This document shows, one piece after another, positions 1-11,379 of a stretch of DNA of 64,000 bases. The stretch comes from Erodium maritimum. Taxonomy: Eukaryota; Streptophyta; Magnoliopsida; Geraniales; Geraniaceae. The DNA lies in contig OY997588.1 in assembly GCA_963921825.1 (NCBI GenBank), forward strand, positions 7,392,001-7,456,000, read 5' to 3'. The stretch's first letter is position 1. Each line of letters opens with the position of its first letter. A program made the translations under genes and the position numbers. The notes beneath the pieces are model-generated. The model saw nothing but the letters and a program-made list of their open reading frames with translations, was not told the origin of the DNA and did not search any database.

Positions 1-18
1 TCAGAGTCAACTACTTAC

Positions 19-3000
19 ATCTCCATACTGGAAAGATCTGCCAATGGATAGCTTCAGCTGGGAATCTTCAGAAGCAGGTGCAGATTCTTTCTGATCGATA
101 GAATTGTAAGGCTGCAAAGAATATATGGGAAAACATTCTGTAACAGTAAGAAATATATTTGAGTACATATCTATTAATGATTTGCCTATAAAGTAAAGAC
201 TACTTTTGTGGGGTCTGGGCTTCATTATTGAAAAACAAAAAGGAGTGCAAAGGGAATTAAACAATGGATTTTCATACATATTGACATTAACATTTTTAGA
301 ACCCAAATGACCTTGTTTATGACAACATAAGCCATAAGCTTCACAACAATTCTACAATTCTTCTTCTCTCCAAGTATAGTGACAAAGCTAGACAACCGAA
401 ACACTTTTCAGCAGTTATTTGTTCTGTTAAATATAACACATTTATAATGCTATATGAAGACATAAATATGTTGTCTTCGTTGCAGATTATTTCATGAACA
501 GCTAACAGTATAAAAGTAGATGCTGAATGTTTTAAGCAAGTACCCAGAGGATAATGAGGACACCTTTAGGTTGCCGGGGAGTAACATGATACGTTATCAG
601 ATATTCAGTTAAGAACTCAGTCCATCTTTCAAAATTGTCAGAAAGATTACTCGTTTACATTCAATTAAATGAATACCAGATAACAGATTCACAGTAGGCA
701 TCAGTATCCATACTGGAACACCCAGTTAGTTGAATACCTTCATAGGCGAGTAACAAATGCAATGCCCCATTGTCCCATTTTACCCTTGTTCTTGACAAGA
801 ACTGAAAGAAGATAGTCTTCGGTCAGCTCAATTGCACTAATTTAAGGGTTTTTTCACCCTTCTCATTCACCATTTCTTATTAAAAACAGATGAGAATGTT
901 ATGGGCCGACCGGGCCGCTTCAAGGGGCTAATTTACCAGCGGAAGAAGCCAGTCGAAAAGAATAGGGAAGTCGGCTAGGAGGAGGACAGCTTTCCTTTTA
1001 ATTATTTCTTGGTAATCAAGTTGTATTAGGATTTGGAATTTGGGTAGATTTACAATTAATGTTAGGAATTGGGTTTAGGAAACCTCTTGGGTTATTTATA
1101 CCCAAGAGCTACATGAATAAAGCATTGAGAATTAAATTGACTATCTTTAGTTCTCTACCAAGGTCTTTGAGTTCCCTTTATAACGAGCTCGTACCCTACA
1201 CCATTGGGAAGAGGAAGAACAAGGATTCGCTCCAGCGAACCCTTAATCTGAAGTCTTACCAAGGTCCCATAACGAGATCCATCAGTCAGGCACCTAACAG
1301 AGAATTACAGTTTTCTCTATGATATCTGTTAAAGGAATAACGGAGTTGATTTGGATGACCTACAAAGATGACACCCTATGTCTATGCAGAAATACAAAGG
1401 ATCTTATCAGTAAGCAAGAACAGTAACTAGAAAGAAAAGTCCAATGTATCTTCCCTTCAGCAAGGCATAATATGCTAAATAACTTAAGTTTATGGTCAAT
1501 ATTGGTTAACACTGGTCACTAATCTAGCACTTGAATGAAAAGGAAAATATAAGATGAAATGAATCCTGAAATACCATGTGTCATACCATCAAGATATAGA
1601 GGGAATAATATTCGAATCCTACCACATTCATTACACATGCAGCGGGGTATGTGCTTTTAACATAATCACATTTCTCATTTTATGAGTTGACATGTTTACT
1701 TTGCAGAGTGATAAATTGGCTCCAGATGCTTGAATCATTACTCCTAAAAGTTTTGCAAAACCATAACTCTGTTAAGGCAATAATTCATGATTTAAGTAAT
1801 GTTGGGCCGTAGCAGTGGTTGTATCCTACATATTGGTGCTTGACCATTTCAAAGTTTTAACCTAACAGTTAAGAAAGAGATCAATAAGATTCTGCTACTT
1901 GTCTCTACATTAAAGTGCTGCCCTCAAAAATCATACACAGTAAAATTTCAAATATGCACTCCCAGCAGCACCTCTTTTACTTGCTTTGCAAACTGCATTA
2001 TACTAAGTATTTCATACTGCATCAACCATGTAACTTTGTCTGCCTTCTCTGGATGCCCTATGTTGTCTGTACTTCCATATCAGTTTACATGTTACTCAAT
2101 ATTCAATCTACCCAAGTATCAAGATATTGCACGGATGAATTGAGAATTATGGGTACAAAACATAATGAACCCAACGTATTTTCAGCAAAAGTCAATCTCG
2201 ATTCAGGTACAAATATCATCACTTCATCAACATGATTGATATAAGTTACAAGGCATCCTTTTACCAAATGCAAAGAAAAGTAGTTAAATGTGTACCGTAA
2301 ACTCATCGCACAGATAAAAAGGCCAACAACATAAAGGATAGGCAATGTAAAAACCAATAACCAAAGGAAATAAAGTTAAGCAAGAACATAAAGGAGTGAC
2401 ACTGAAGAAATGAAGAATACATACCCCGTTTTCTTGTGTGTCCTCAAATAGCGACGAAAAATAAGATGGATCATATATAGAACCTCCTAAAGCATCATCG
2501 CAACCTGAGGACTGCCTATCTGCAGACGGAGTTGTCGGGTTCAAAAAACTATTCCTTAAATCAAAATCTTCACCTCGAGCCACTGTACTTTCTACTGTAC
2601 TGGCCCCCAACCTATATATCTGAATCCACAACAACGAAGAAGACAACCTCACAGAAAATCCTATAATTTGCATTACCAAAGCCAGCTTCACCGAAAAAAT
2701 ATAGAACATCCCATATTCATCTGAAGAAATGTGCCTGCACATACCCAAAACAATCCCATTAAAACGGGAAACTCATATTCAATTCACAAAACCAATTGGT
2801 TATGCGATAAATAGTGAGGGATAGATCCAAAACCACAAACACGCACCATATCTCATAGCTAAAGAGAATGAACCAAGAAACATCGAGCAAGATAGCACAG
2901 AAAAGAAGAACAGCATAGGTGCGTCCGAGTCTTTCGCTGCTGCTCTCAATTGCGACGAGAGCGAAAAGAGCAATGGCCAAATTAATAAGTAAAACCCCGT

Positions 3001-3320
3001 TGTACAATGCCCCAAGAGATCCCACCAATGCGCAACCGATCTAGCACCCAAAATCAAACATTACAGACAAATACCCAGATCAGAACAAGCTCAATACACG
3101 CTAAAACATCAGTAACAAAAGACCCAATTGGCCAAAAACAGGAATTTCGAAGCCAAAATTGAAATCCCAATCCAGACCAAAACATATTGATCGAGCCAGA
3201 GAAGTGAAAAGGGTCTCGAATACATACTTGGATGTAAATGAGAATCACAGCGAAGGCCTGGAGCCTATCGTAATCGCGAAGCCACGGCCGTATTCGGTCT
3301 CTCAGGGAAGAACAAAGCAT
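19..3320 (-). CDS. AGTRAP-like multi-pass membrane protein, partial (3' end outside window)
   Basis: Four exons join in phase: 3320-3228, 3040-2847, 2734-2425 and 111-19 (690 nt, 230 codons). A good GTAAGT donor follows position 19, so the last exon(s) lie outside the window. The product begins MLCSSLRDRIRPWLRDYDRL, then has three or four hydrophobic segments (about residues 20-50, 60-85 and 105-135) and a polar, serine-rich C-terminal tail with a SIYDPSYFSSLFED-type motif. This matches, from memory, a conserved plant membrane-protein family that I associate with type-1 angiotensin II receptor-associated protein; that family name is inference and the role in plants is unknown. Intron 3 is about 2.3 kb and contains a solo LTR. 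The start is the ATG at 3320, just after a T/C- and GA-rich leader. The exon model is solid; the family name is less certain. Confidence 0.8.
897..1299 (+). mobile_element. Solo LTR (403 bp) of an LTR retrotransposon
   Basis: The segment starts TGTTATGGGCC and ends CACCTAACA, so it has the TG...CA ends and 5-bp terminal inverted repeats (TGTTA/TAACA) of an LTR. It is flanked by a perfect 5-bp target duplication GAGAA at 892-896 and 1300-1304. Inside, on the plus strand, are a TTTATA-type box and an AATAAA signal near 1120, typical of R/U5. No internal retroelement sequence follows, so this is a solo LTR left by recombination. It sits in intron 3 of the minus-strand membrane-protein gene, in antisense orientation. 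Superfamily was not determined. Confidence 0.8.
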
Positions 3321-3704
3321 CCTATGCCGATCGACCCCTCAGTGGTTTTTGCAATTTTCCCTTTTCCCGAATAAAATCGATTGAATAGAAATCGAATTGA
3401 GAGAGGAGGCAGAAAGAGGAGAGACGGGTCTGGTGTGTGTCTGTGTGAGGGCTCAGAAGCAGAAACTGCATTGAATTTGAAGAAGAAGAGATCAAATGAC
3501 TGAATTAGCAATAAAAATTATGTAAATCGAGTTTGGTTGTGCAATATGTACAGTTGGTCCTTCCTTCCTTTTCTTGTTGCTTTTTTCGCTCTGCTGTCTC
3601 TCTGTCTTTGCCTCGCTCATAACTTTTTAGGTTGCACACTACTAGTCTTCCGGTTAAAACCCAACTTATCTATGTAAAAATATATTTAATAAATATGATA
3701 ATTA

Positions 3705-5612
3705 GGGGTGGGCAAAAAAAAACCGAAACCGCTAAAACCAACCACCAACCGGAAACCGCACCGAAAAATCCGAAACTGGAAAGTTAACGGTTGGTTGTCG
3801 GTTCTTGAAATGTCAAACCATCGGTTAACCAACCAAACTGATATTATTCATCATATACATGTGGCTTCATAATAGTCACTGATCTGATATTGATGAATGT
3901 CACAAGAGTACTCTTCTGTGTCACACGGATTGCTAACATAGAACATGATGACTTATATGTAATTTTTCTTTTGTTTTGGGGAATGTAGTAATATGTTTTG
4001 ACTTGAAATAGAAATATGTGTATGATTATTGGTATCTAAATTTGTACTTATATGTAGTAAAGTACTAAAGTGGTTGGATTAAGAAGTGACTAATTATTTT
4101 TGAAAGCGTAGCGGCTCTAGGGTTCGAGAGCGCCGCTTCTAGGATGAAGACCATGGAGGTCTATGGCATGGTTCATGCCATGGATTATACCATGTTTCAC
4201 CTTCTCTTCCTCGCAACAGTGGCCATATTGTGTGGAGGTGTGGCTTCAAAGGAGAAAAGGGGAGCTGCGGGGAAGGGACCAGTGGCGACGCGCGAGAGCC
4301 GGCCCTACTTTCTGTGGCGATGCAGGAGGAGAAGTTCTCAGCCGTGTGGGACGGTCGTAGGCGGCCGGGATGGCATATGCGTTCTCGGTACGGTTGGACG
4401 GAGTAGGGGGAGCCCCAGGTCCGTGTGTTCTCTCGTTGAATCTCTGATTTTGCTGGTTTCTAGATTCAATCGATGGAGTTTAGGTCTCGATTCCGGGTTG
4501 GGGAATCGCGGCTTGTTGCCCCACGTCCGTCGGCGCTACTGCGGGAGTGGTTGGTGGAGTCGCCGGTCTTTGGCTGAGCAGAGAGCGGGGGGAGGTAGTC
4601 GGAACAGAAGGTCGCTGTCTAAGGCCGGAGGACAGTTGGAGACGAAGGCGGCGCTGCCGGGAATGGAAGCACGGGAGGCTAGGGTTCCGAGAGAATCATC
4701 TTGGGCCGAGATGGGTGGACCGGGACCCGGTTGGGTCGGGTTTGGACAGGCCCGAGTCGCAGGCAACCGGGGTTGCGGATCGGCCAAGGGCAGGGTCCCG
4801 GGTCGGGTTTCAGGGCGAATTCGGGGATCGAGAAATGGAGGAGCACCACAAACGGCGAGGGGCGGAATGCTCCCTCGCCTAGATCAATGAGTCCTTCGTG
4901 GTCCAGTGGGGGTTTGCCGGTAATACCGCCTCACTGGACGTAGGGTGGCATCGATTCCACCAAGTACCGGCGCGACATTCTTCAATCAGATCGGGAACCA
5001 GCAATTATACGTTTTTAAAGGCCCTCATTATCATCCGAGGGGGGGACGACGTCTGCTGATTCCTCGGGAGAATGCAATGTCCAACTGAGCCATTTCAGTT
5101 CCTGGTTACAGGACTGTCCGAGACGTCACTCTAAGGACTCAGTATTCTACTAGAGCGCACCTCAGAGTCGATTTATGTCCAATTGGAATTCCCTTTCACT
5201 CGGCTTGCTCGCCCAATGTCATTTGGTAGAAGTATGCTGTATCAGTATCCATGGCTTCCCTGGATGTTACCGCAGATTTCCCCTTCAACCGCCCCTATGC
5301 ATCGAGCAACTTTTAGATTTATGTTATTGCTTTATGTTCTTTAGTTGGATTCTATCTTGTACGATGAGTACAGTTATGTGCTCATCATCCTATTTCCTTT
5401 TCCAGTAATAATATTACCTGTTCTTCTCAAAAAAAAAACTAAAGTGGTTGGTAGGTTAAAACCATTAATCAACCGGTCAGTGAACTGGTTGGTTTCACTG
5501 TGAAAAATTGGTTTTTGAGTTGAATCTGGTTCCAAGATATGTCACACCGATAATATCGGGTTGAGTTCTTAAAAGGTTCCATTGGGTGGTTAACCACCCA
5601 ATGCCCACCCCC
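3705..5612. mobile_element. hAT-like non-autonomous DNA element, interrupted by a retroposon
   Basis: The outer ends read GGGGTGGGCA at 3705 and its complement TGCCCACCCCC ending at 5612, a short inverted terminal repeat of a type seen in plant hAT elements. Many GGTTGG/CCAACC subterminal motifs lie just inside both ends (3720-3840 and 5440-5600), as expected for transposase-binding repeats. Flanking 8-mers GATAATTA and AATGATTA agree at 6 of 8 positions, fitting a decayed 8-bp hAT target duplication. No transposase is seen. The element without its later insertion is about 530 bp. Class assignment is inference. Confidence 0.6.
4078..5437 (+). mobile_element. Non-LTR retroposon insertion with 14-bp target duplication and A-tail
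   Basis: A perfect 14-bp duplication ACTAAAGTGGTTGG occurs at 4064-4077 and 5438-5451, and the inserted DNA ends with about ten A residues (5429-5438) directly before the second copy. These are the marks of target-primed reverse transcription. The insert is G+C-rich in 4250-4900, unlike its surroundings, and has a plus-strand open frame at 4144-4890 without a recognised domain. It may be a 5'-truncated or internally deleted LINE, or a retrocopy of a host transcript. It lies inside the hAT-like element and is therefore the younger insertion. Confidence 0.75.
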
Positions 5613-5733
5613 AATGATTATAGTCCTACAAATGAGTCGTATTTACAAAATAACCATATTTCGAGATATAATAAAAGAAATTTGATTAAATATGCTTCAA
5701 AACATGTCAAATTTGTTTAATATATATGTTTTT

Positions 5734-6230
5734 GGGTTAATTGTTGAAACTTACCCTTATGTATTGGTCACGAACACTATGCTACTCTCCTTTTCAAAAT
5801 GATATTTGTGGTACCTTATCTATTGGTCACGCGATTACGTTAGGAAAAGTAGATGGTAAAATGCCGTTTTTTCTATTCCGTTAGTCATATGACCTCAAGT
5901 GTCATATAATGGATGGTAAAATGACGTTTTTTCCTTCATTATTTGACTTTTATACATTTTATAAGGAACATTATCATTGCACCCTCGTTGTTGTTCCTTA
6001 TAAAATATATAGAGGTCAAATACTTAAGGGAAAAAAACGTCATTTTACCATCCATTATATGACACTTGAGGTCATATGAATAACGGAATGGAAAAAACGG
6101 CATTTTACCGTCTATTTTTCTTAACGTAATCGCGTGACCAATAGATAAGGTAGCGCAAATATCATTTTGAAAAGGAGGGTAGCATAGTGTTCGTGACCAA
6201 TACATAAGGGTAAGTTTCAACAATTAACCC
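5734..6230. mobile_element. Foldback Mutator-like MITE (497 bp) with perfect 9-bp target duplication
   Basis: Almost the whole element is an inverted repeat: arm 5734-5970 (237 bp) pairs with arm 5992-6230 (239 bp) around a loop of about 21 bp. The ends are GGGTTAATTGTTGAAAC and its complement. A perfect 9-bp duplication TATGTTTTT flanks it at 5725-5733 and 6231-6239, the length typical of the Mutator superfamily. The arms differ at scattered positions, so it is not brand new. No coding capacity is evident; open frames inside it follow from the palindrome. Confidence 0.88.
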
Positions 6231-6239
6231 TATGTTTTT

Positions 6240-7238
6240 ATACTTTAAAATTAGATACCTATGTGTTTTACAATATTTAAGACAAAAATACCTCTACTGA
6301 TTCAAACATACTTTTTTTACACCCGTGTCACTTACTCTCTAGTCTCTTCTACTTCTCTCATGGATATGAAATTATGCTTCTCTTGAGAGTACAGATATAT
6401 TTTGCCCCATTCAGTGCAGTTCTCGTAGCATATCTTTTTTAAAAATCCATCATCATTCATCTCGTGATCTTAACCCGCAATTTCTCTGAAATGGGAATCC
6501 TCAATCGGTACCACAGATCATTCATTGTCCACGCCTGTCACTTGGTCTGTTCGTTACTCTGCGTCTAATGGTATACTCACATCCCTAAATTCTATTGTCA
6601 TTATTTCCGTGCAAGGAGTTGAGGGTGTGAAGGCATATGTTCCTTAGACAAAAAAATGAAGTAGAAAAGTTCAGAGATCAATGGAAAAGAAAATTTCAAC
6701 AGAAAAATTACATGATTATAATGCATGAGTGGATATTTTTTTACTGTGGACTGATGATGTTGTTGCGGCACTATCAGATGAGAAGGTTAGGACGAGAGAC
6801 TTTTCCTTCCAAAAGAACAATGCGTATGTGATAATTGATCTTGAAAATTTTGTAGTCTTTTTTGCGGGCATTAATAAATTCTAGTTTCAGAGACCTTACA
6901 AGTGATTACGATCTAGTTCATGGGCAATTACAATCAACTACTTTTTAGATTGGATATTCCGACAAGTGATGAGAAGAAAATCATAATTGGGGTTCTAAAA
7001 CCTGAAGATTTTATTGAATTTGTGAAGGCCACACATGATTGTGTGGCACTGATACAACAATCGCGATTCCTTAGTTTGATTTATGCGATTCCAAAGTTTC
7101 AGGTAAATTTGAATTACAACCTGACACACAAAAAGATTTGCCTTGAAATTTATGAAAAGCATAGTTGTCCAATTTTAAAATATGGAGCATATTAAACCAA
7201 TATGATGTGAATTTAAGTATATTTAATCAAAATTTCCT
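6240..7238 (+). other. Spacer with an unassigned exon-like segment (6891-7102)
   Basis: Most of this stretch is AT-rich without clear genes. Segment 6891-7102 starts after a TTTCAG acceptor and ends at CAG|GTAAAT, so it looks like an exon. It encodes a plausible hydrophilic/helical peptide (6920-7102, beginning MGNYNQLLFRLDIPTSDEK), but that frame meets a stop at 6914, so joining the 5' part requires a frame change. A second short open frame is at 6637-6831. I do not recognise a family. It is probably a gene fragment or relic. Confidence 0.35.
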
Positions 7239-8497
7239 TAGCAAATCGCCGGATAAAGCTTCACAGAGTACAAACGGAATTTAGGTATTACGAGCTGAAA
7301 TATGAGCTACCTTATTTGCTTTCCTACGAATAAAATATAACTGAAGTCTTGGTAGGGCTCTCAGCTTCGCTCTGCATTCCATAACCATAGTCTAAAAGGG
7401 GAAATCATCAACTTCGTCTCATTTACCGCCTTTATCACGCCCAAACAGTCTGATTCGACCACCCCTTTTGGCCATCCTTCTTCATAAATCTAAGACAGAG
7501 CTTCATTGAGAGAAATTACCTTGATCATCTCCGGATCCTGTAGTCCCGATAAGACAACACTCCTTGTTGTCATCGCTCATCCCACTGCGTTTCTGCACAC
7601 AATGCCCCCACCTCCCCTTTTCGAGCCTAGGACCACGCCATCAACATTGCCACACCAAAGTTTAGTGGCTCCCAGGACAGATTGTTTAGGGTATGGATGC
7701 CTATATAATGTTTCAGAGGGTAAAAAGGCGTTGGGGATGCTTTCTGGAAGAAATTATGGGCATTGAGAGTTTCGGGCAAAGTCAAACATTTAGTTCCTCT
7801 AGGGGGCGATATAAGCCCAAGAGAATGGCTTGAACAAAACTGGGGTTTGGGTAGAAAGGGGTCGGGTGAAAGAGTGTAATACTGTGGTGGGAGATTTAGA
7901 AAGAGCATAACGCTCGGGTTTCGAATCAGGGGTAAGATTGGAGGAGGAGGTCTGGATGGCGGCAGAAACACTGGTGTGAAGCCAAGGAAAATGTCGAGGG
8001 GGACGGGGCATAGAGTCGGTGAGGACCTGGTCAAAACCGAGAGAGGGAAATGTAAAGATCAATTTTGATGGCGTGGTCCTAGGCTCGAAAAGGGGAGGGA
8101 GGGGCATGGTGTGCAGAAACGCAATGGGATGGGCGATGACAACAAGGAGTGTTGTCCTCTCGGGACTACATGATCCAGAGATGATCGAGGTAATTTCTCT
8201 CAATGAAGCTCTGTCTTGGATTTATGGAGAAGGATGGCCAAAAGGGGTGGTCGAATCAAATTGCTTGGGCGTGGTAAAGGCGGCAAATGGGACGAAGTTG
8301 ATGATTTCTCCTTTTGGACTGATGGTTATGGAATGCAGAGCGCAATTGAGAGCCCATCAAGACTTCAGTTAAATTTTATTCGTATGGAAACAAATAAAGT
8401 AACTCATATTTCGGCTCGTAATACCTGTGATTGGTGCACTATACACTGAAAAATAACGGATTTGTACTTCGTGAAGCCTTATCGGGCGATTTGCTAA
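7239..8497 (+). mobile_element. LINE ORF2 C-terminal relic (zf-RVT and RNase H) with inverted duplicate arm
   Basis: On the plus strand, 7720-8440 encodes LINE ORF2 pieces: a zf-RVT-like FWKKLWALRVSGKVKHL segment near 7740, then an RNase H-like domain at 8019-8440 with VKINFDGVVLG, an internal VESNCLGVVKAA and METNKVTHISARN, as in plant RVT_3 domains. The segment 7239-7640 is a diverged reverse complement of about 8050-8497, so the RNase H part is present twice, head to head. Outer ends are TTAGCAAATCGCC and its complement. Flanking 9-mers AAAATTTCC and TACAATTCC match at 6 of 9, which is suggestive but not proof of a target duplication. It could be a foldback element carrying a LINE fragment. 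It is not a functional gene. Confidence 0.65.
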
Positions 8498-8607
8498 TAC
8501 AATTCCAATCCATTAAAAAAAACACACAAATTCTCACTCATATAAATCATCAAAAACCCAATAATCAATATCCGAACTTGAAACCCTTCCTCTAGAAACC
8601 AACAACC

Positions 8608-10740
8608 ATGGACATGATCTCCCAGCTGCCAGAACTCACCCAACACCACATCCTCAATTTCCTCGAACAAGAACAAGTCTTTCAAGCCGCAGTCCTCTCC
8701 AAGGCGTGGAGAAGCATAGTTCAGTCCCATCCCTCCCTCTGTTTCAGCCAAAGGACACTAGAACAATTCCACAAGAAGACCACAACATCATTAACAGGAG
8801 GAGGACCTCGTAAACCTCGTCGTCTCCACGACCATCACCTCTTTTCCTCGAACCTCATCGATCAATCTCTGCAGACAAAGGTGGTCGTACTAAAATTCAC
8901 CCTAATCCTCCAATCCTACGGCGACAATCGCACATTCTGGAGCTCCCACCTCGACTCGTGGATCGAGCATCTAATTAACGTTGGGGTCGAGGAGCTCAAG
9001 CTCGGATGTGGAGGATCTTACACATTGCCTCCGGTTCTGTTTTACTCCAAAAGCCTTACCAAGTTATGGTTGAAGAGAAATTTCAAAATCGATACTGAGT
9101 ATTGTAGCACTGCGAGTCTCCCCAATCTGATCGATCTCACATTAGAAACAACTGGCTCAAAGGATAAATTGTTCAATGTTTTCATATCTGGTTGCCCTAA
9201 TTTACTAAACCTAACCCTAGACGCTCTCAATTTCAACCAAGACGAGTTCCAGAGCTTCATATCTGGCACCCCCAATTTGGAGACTCTGTCAATCCATGTC
9301 TGGGATGGACAGTTTTTGAGTATCTCTGTTTCGGGTCTCGCCCGACTTGGCGCGGTTAGGCTGGCCGGGAATAGCTTTGCTAGGGTTGAAATCACGGCAC
9401 CTAGGCTTAAAATCTTCAAGATTTTCGCGTACCAGAGTTGTGCCGGGGAGGTCGACCTGGTAGCTTGCGAGTCAACACTCAAGGTTTTGTGGTTGCGTGG
9501 TGTGCAAGTAACCCAAGAGAGTCTATATAGGTATGTTTGTAAGTTCTCGGTGTTGGACGAGCTGGTATTGCAGCGTTTGTCTGTGGAAAATGTTGAGATT
9601 CGAAATAAGATGATTCGTAAGCTCGAGATCAGCGGTTGCGAACGACTGGATTTGGTTGAAATCGATGCCTCGAACGACTGGATCAGGGGAATAATCTTGC
9701 ATTCTTGACTATGAAATCGCATTCTTCCCTGCGAAAAGTCGAATCTGATCTTCACAAGTGGATAAAGTTTCACAACAAGTTCCCTAGGTGGCTGAACAAT
9801 TTGAAGGAATTGTTTCAAAACATGAGTCGGTACAAAGGCATGAAATTGATCCTCAGATATAGTAATGTAAGTTGTGTTGGTATATTTTGTTCTCTCCGAC
9901 AATACCTGATAATTGCAAAAACTTATGATGAATTATTTTTCGTCTGCAAATTCATTATCTTTAACGGGATTTAGTCATGTGACAGCCACATGACATCGAC
10001 TCTTTATTTTTAAATAATAGTTTTACTATTTGTAATTTAGAACTCTTATGTATGCACTTTTATGGGGATACTTCGATTTTTCGGGAAAAAATTAACCTTG
10101 TTATTGGATTTGCATACTGATAATAGTTCATCGTAAATTTTTACAGAACGCACGTGATATACACTGCAAGTTCTTGCAATTATCTCTATTAATTAATATT
10201 CTGTACGACGTTATCGTTATCTTTTTTCCAGAGTGTGATTGTCTGCGAAGAATTCAACGAAAGTTTCATGAAAATTCTCTGTGATATAAATGAGAAGCAG
10301 CCGTGGGAGTATGTGTGCATTGTGACCGATGAATGTGTGCCAAATGAGTTATTGTTCATGTTGTTTTATTGGAAGAGTCTCTATGTCTACTTAGTATCCT
10401 CTGACCGCAAAAGTTATGAAAAATTCTTAGAGGTACTACTTTTGAAAACTCAAGCTAGTTCATGTTTGAATTTATGAGATCTGTGATGCAATGTAACGAT
10501 ATTAACTAACTTGTTGGTTCATATTGTGAGTTCAAACAGATGGCGAAGAACAAGATACAGAAAGGAAACGAGGAGCCGGATTGTTGCAAGTACCTGCATT
10601 ACAAATGTTGGGATCATTTGTTTTATCATGTGAAGTCGATTCGTGAAGAGATGACGGAAATTCTTAATCTATTCGAGTCTTATGAAACTCGTGAGTATGT
10701 GTACCGAATTGGACTGTATGGTAAAACCTTTATGAGTTAA
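8608..10740 (+). CDS. F-box/LRR-like protein gene with an apparent frameshift in exon 1
   Basis: From the ATG at 8608 an open frame of 366 codons runs to a stop at 9706-9708. It begins with an F-box (about residues 4-40: ISQLPELTQHHILNFL...VFQAAVLSKAWRSI) followed by leucine-rich segments (about 110-350). The family role is substrate recognition in SCF ubiquitin ligases. The coding signal then continues in another frame from about 9669 (LERLDQGNNLAF, then KVESDLHKWIKFHNKFPRWL) to a clean GTAAGT donor at 9867, then exon 10232-10432 and exon 10540-10740 ending in TAA, all in phase. A 1-base insertion (or 2-base loss) near 9666-9672 therefore truncates an otherwise intact gene of about 560 codons. 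It may be a recent pseudogene, a functional truncated form, or a sequence error. Confidence 0.75.
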
Positions 10741-11379
10741 TAGTGTTGAGAGTGATATTTTGTCGTTTTATAGAGATTGATTAGTTGATAAATTGATACT
10801 TATTAATTTAAAGAGATTATATCAATGAGGTAGAATTTTTTTTAAAAAAAATACTACAATCTAATGTAGATAGGATTTTATTACAGTGTTTTAGAAGGCT
10901 ATATGTTGCGAAAACTTGATTCAACGATAAGATTAACGCTTTACGTTCTATCAGTCTTGCAATCTTGTTTTGGACTCTTAATGTTGGACAAGAAGAATAG
11001 CATGGGAGAGAATTCTGCGCAATCCAGTGATGGAGACGAAGGCGGGACGGTGCAGGAGACGGAGGACGCGAACGATGTCGTTTCTTCTTCAGGCAAACTG
11101 GTTTGATAAAGCCGAGCGGCGGGGCCGACGACATGAGAGAAGGGTGTTTATATGATGGTGTGATGTGGGGGGATCAATCAAAAGTTTGGAGAACATCATT
11201 TGAACTGTGTTGCAAAAGCTTCGATAAAGAGGGGACCAGGAAAGCTTACCAAAAAGAGTTTTGAGGAGGGACGGAACAACGACGACACGAAAAACAAACT
11301 AGGTATACAAATTTTTAAGTTAGGTTGAAATTCTGATTGTTCTTTGTGAAACCCTATCGGGCGATTTGCATACTTAGGC
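10741..11379. other. Spacer downstream of the F-box gene
   Basis: The sequence is AT-rich to about 10900, then G+C-richer. A short plus-strand frame at 10903-11106 ends in an acidic/serine peptide and has no recognised family; it may be transposon debris. Positions 11348-11362 carry TATCGGGCGATTTGC, also found at 8480-8494 at the edge of the inverted RNase H element. Confidence 0.3.

Noticed and set aside
4144..4890. 248-codon plus-strand open frame considered as a host gene
   Set aside because: It lies inside a retroposon bounded by a 14-bp duplication and has no conserved domain, so it is treated as element sequence.
5939..6223. Minus-strand open frame of 94 codons
   Set aside because: It lies wholly within the right arm and loop of the foldback MITE, and its sequence follows from the inverted repeat.
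9042..9902. Long minus-strand open frame (286 codons) opposite the F-box gene
   Set aside because: It is antisense to a recognisable F-box/LRR coding region and has no family features.
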